Assembly (NCBI RefSeq): GCF_016019935.1
Contig: NZ_JAECMT010000001.1
Location: forward strand, 1,182,774 to 1,246,773
Direction: 5' to 3'
Length of the DNA: 64,000 bases
DNA from: Paenibacillus sp. GSMTC-2017
GTDB taxonomy: Bacteria; Bacillota; Bacilli; Paenibacillales; Paenibacillaceae
The position numbers and the translations under genes were made by a program. Positions 62,688-64,000 of this stretch are shown piece by piece. The notes beneath the pieces are model-generated. The model did no database searches and had not been told where the DNA came from. It was given only the letters and a program-made list of their open reading frames with translations. Within the stretch, counting starts at the first letter, position 1, and each line of letters opens with the position of its first letter.

Positions 62688-63860
62688 TTATGTGTCATCA
62701 ACTAGATCAAATTTCCCTGTGTCCGTTATTAAAAATTTCACATTCAGCTTCAGTTGGTCTATTCGCGGCATCCAGCCTTTTTTTGCTGCATGCTCTTTCC
62801 AATAACTGTTATGGTGACGATATAATCGATGCTCTAAACCAAGCAGATCCATTTGGTTTGCAATTCCCAGTTTATAAACAGCCTCGATCTCTTCCTTCAC
62901 CTTATTTTCAACAAGTTTAGCTATCTTCTTTTCATCCATACCTCCATTATGTTCCAGAATATGCCCCACTAACTTCAAATCTAAATCAAAGCTGCTTTCT
63001 CCGTTTTCAAGTGTAGTTTTGAACTTTATTTTTGAATTCGTAATTGCAGTCGAAGCATCACCACTTTGATCAGAAACCTTTAATAGAACCCGACTAAAAT
63101 GTTCATTCAACCACCGTATTCCGATCACACTATCGCTTTTAAAATATCCTTGGCATTTGAAGTTTTTGAATACAAACAAACCATTAATCATTTGAGTCTT
63201 CAGCGGCTGATCCTTAAACTTCCAATACTTTTCTGTAAAGTTGAGTGCTGGTATTAACGTCGTCATTGCAGGTTCCTTTAGTTTTTGTACGGCAGTCTGC
63301 ATATTAAATGGATGAACAAACGTAAATTGTTGGTCTTGTAGCTTTGGATTGTAAAGAATGGTACTGAGGGCAGATTCATTAAAAAATGCATCGGTTGTAA
63401 AAAGCTCATCCAATGGCATATTGGTACCAAAGATCATTGAAGTATAGCGTGAAGCTCGCTGCCTATTTAGCCCATCAAGTACTTCGTCTACCTTGTTCAT
63501 AGCTCGTTCATGAAGAACAATCGTTTCTAAATGTTCCAAATTGAGAATATTTTGAGCAGTTCGGCTTAAATGAAACAATGCGAGCAACACAGAATCACCA
63601 GTACTTTTACCAATCCATACTTGCTTGGGCTCTGATTTGGGACCTTCTGTTTTCGCTATTGCAACAAAACTGATCATTTGACCGTAAACCACATATTTTC
63701 CTTCTATAAAATCAATACCTAATGCAGTCATGTAGCTATTATCTTGAAGATCTACTTCATCCCAACAGCCCGAAAGTAAAAAGCACATCATAATTACTAC
63801 ACTTACAGCAACTCCTCTTCTAATTCCTCCAACCTTTTTAACTCCAAGTAAGTTGTTCAT
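62688..63860 (-). CDS. gerC: Ger(x)C-family spore germination lipoprotein
   Basis: 390-aa lipoprotein subunit of a GerA-type nutrient germinant receptor in the spore inner membrane. The signal peptide ends at a lipobox (CFLLSGCWDE; lipid Cys about residue 32). TALGIDFIEGKYVVYGQMIS and LNLEHLETIVLHERA are typical of GerAC domain 1, and the C-terminal domain ends KFLITDTGKFDL. The start ATG overlaps the upstream gerA-type stop by 2 bp. It may end the ger operon. Confidence 0.93.
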   Translation of the reverse strand: MNNLLGVKKVGGIRRGVAVSVVIMMCFLLSGCWDEVDLQDNSYMTALGIDFIEGKYVVYGQMISFVAIAKTEGPKSEPKQVWIGKSTGDSVLLALFHLSRTAQNILNLEHLETIVLHERAMNKVDEVLDGLNRQRASRYTSMIFGTNMPLDELFTTDAFFNESALSTILYNPKLQDQQFTFVHPFNMQTAVQKLKEPAMTTLIPALNFTEKYWKFKDQPLKTQMINGLFVFKNFKCQGYFKSDSVIGIRWLNEHFSRVLLKVSDQSGDASTAITNSKIKFKTTLENGESSFDLDLKLVGHILEHNGGMDEKKIAKLVENKVKEEIEAVYKLGIANQMDLLGLEHRLYRHHNSYWKEHAAKKGWMPRIDQLKLNVKFLITDTGKFDLVDDT

Positions 63861-64000
63861 TGCTTTTTCCTGCGGTTAGCTTCAAGCTTCCACGGCTTCT
63901 GGAGTAGAGCATTTGCTAGATCCTTGAAATGTAGCGGAGCTAACGGCTGCATATAAGATTGCCCAAATGACTCCAACGAACATAGATATATCATTAATGC
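63857..64000 (-). CDS. gerA: GerA-family spore germination protein, C-terminal end (cut by window)
   Basis: The minus-strand frame is open to the window edge and encodes the last 47 residues: IYLCSLESFGQSYMQPLAPL, then HFKDLANALLQKPWKLEANR and RKKQ. SFGxPYxxPxxP-like and KDxxxRxPxW-like motifs are the typical end of GerAA/SpoVAF subunits. The stop TGA overlaps the GerC start (ATGA), showing an operon. The rest of the gene lies outside the window. Confidence 0.85.
   Translation of the reverse strand, partial: ALMIYLCSLESFGQSYMQPLAPLHFKDLANALLQKPWKLEANRRKKQ

Overview
The window (about 41% G+C by eye) looks like chromosome from a spore-forming, Paenibacillus-like member of the Bacillales. Supporting signs are YesM/YesN-type two-component genes, an S-layer-homology protein, GerA/GerC germination genes, CotF-like coat proteins, SinR/SinI-type regulators, a Bacillus eps-like exopolysaccharide locus, and a paeninodin-type lasso peptide cluster. 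No rRNA, tRNA, CRISPR array or intact insertion sequence was seen.

Layout. 1-14.5 kb is ordinary chromosome: a sensor kinase (cut by the window edge) with its AraC-type response regulator, a chemoreceptor, an SLH/poly-Asp secreted protein, a DEAD-box helicase, an SDR, a CheX-like protein, an HRDC-domain protein, two small hypotheticals, a DAACS symporter and a membrane phosphoesterase. 14.5-21.7 kb is a lasso peptide cluster in the order C-A-K-B1-B2-D, with an extra divergent PqqD-like gene upstream and SinR-like and SinI-like genes downstream. 21.9-48.4 kb is an exopolysaccharide locus almost entirely on the minus strand: chain-length control, tyrosine kinase, epsC/D/F/G/L/M/N homologues, about eight further glycosyltransferases, a pyruvyl transferase, a flippase, a GH88/105-like protein, a beta-helix protein and galE. 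A second SinR-like repressor gene sits at its head (48.5-48.9 kb). 49.1-53.8 kb is a decayed polymorphic-toxin region: an RHS C-terminal stub, a toxin tail, and small immunity-like genes, at least four of them broken. 53.9-64 kb is again housekeeping: a FetAB-like ABC exporter, a 5'-3' exonuclease, two aminotransferases, an ArsC/Spx-like protein, RluA, a cobalamin adenosyltransferase, an Lrp regulator, coat proteins and the gerA/gerC end.

How the parts work together. The most striking feature is a recurring 16-bp palindrome, GTTCTTTATAAAGAAC, resembling SinR sites of Bacillus subtilis. It occurs perfectly at 15004, 24087 and 49064, and in close variants at 15178, 15287, 21078, 24065, 36538, 46947, 48408, 48439 and 48998. 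The copies sit in the promoter regions of the lasso operon, its divergent PqqD-like gene, the eps operon, galE, the epsM/nucleotidyltransferase divergent pair and the sinR-like gene itself. In two promoters the palindrome exactly fills the 17-bp spacer between -35 and -10. I infer that a SinR/SinI-type switch co-controls matrix polysaccharide and a phosphorylated lasso peptide. A PF14907-type nucleotidyltransferase inside the eps locus may even tailor that peptide.
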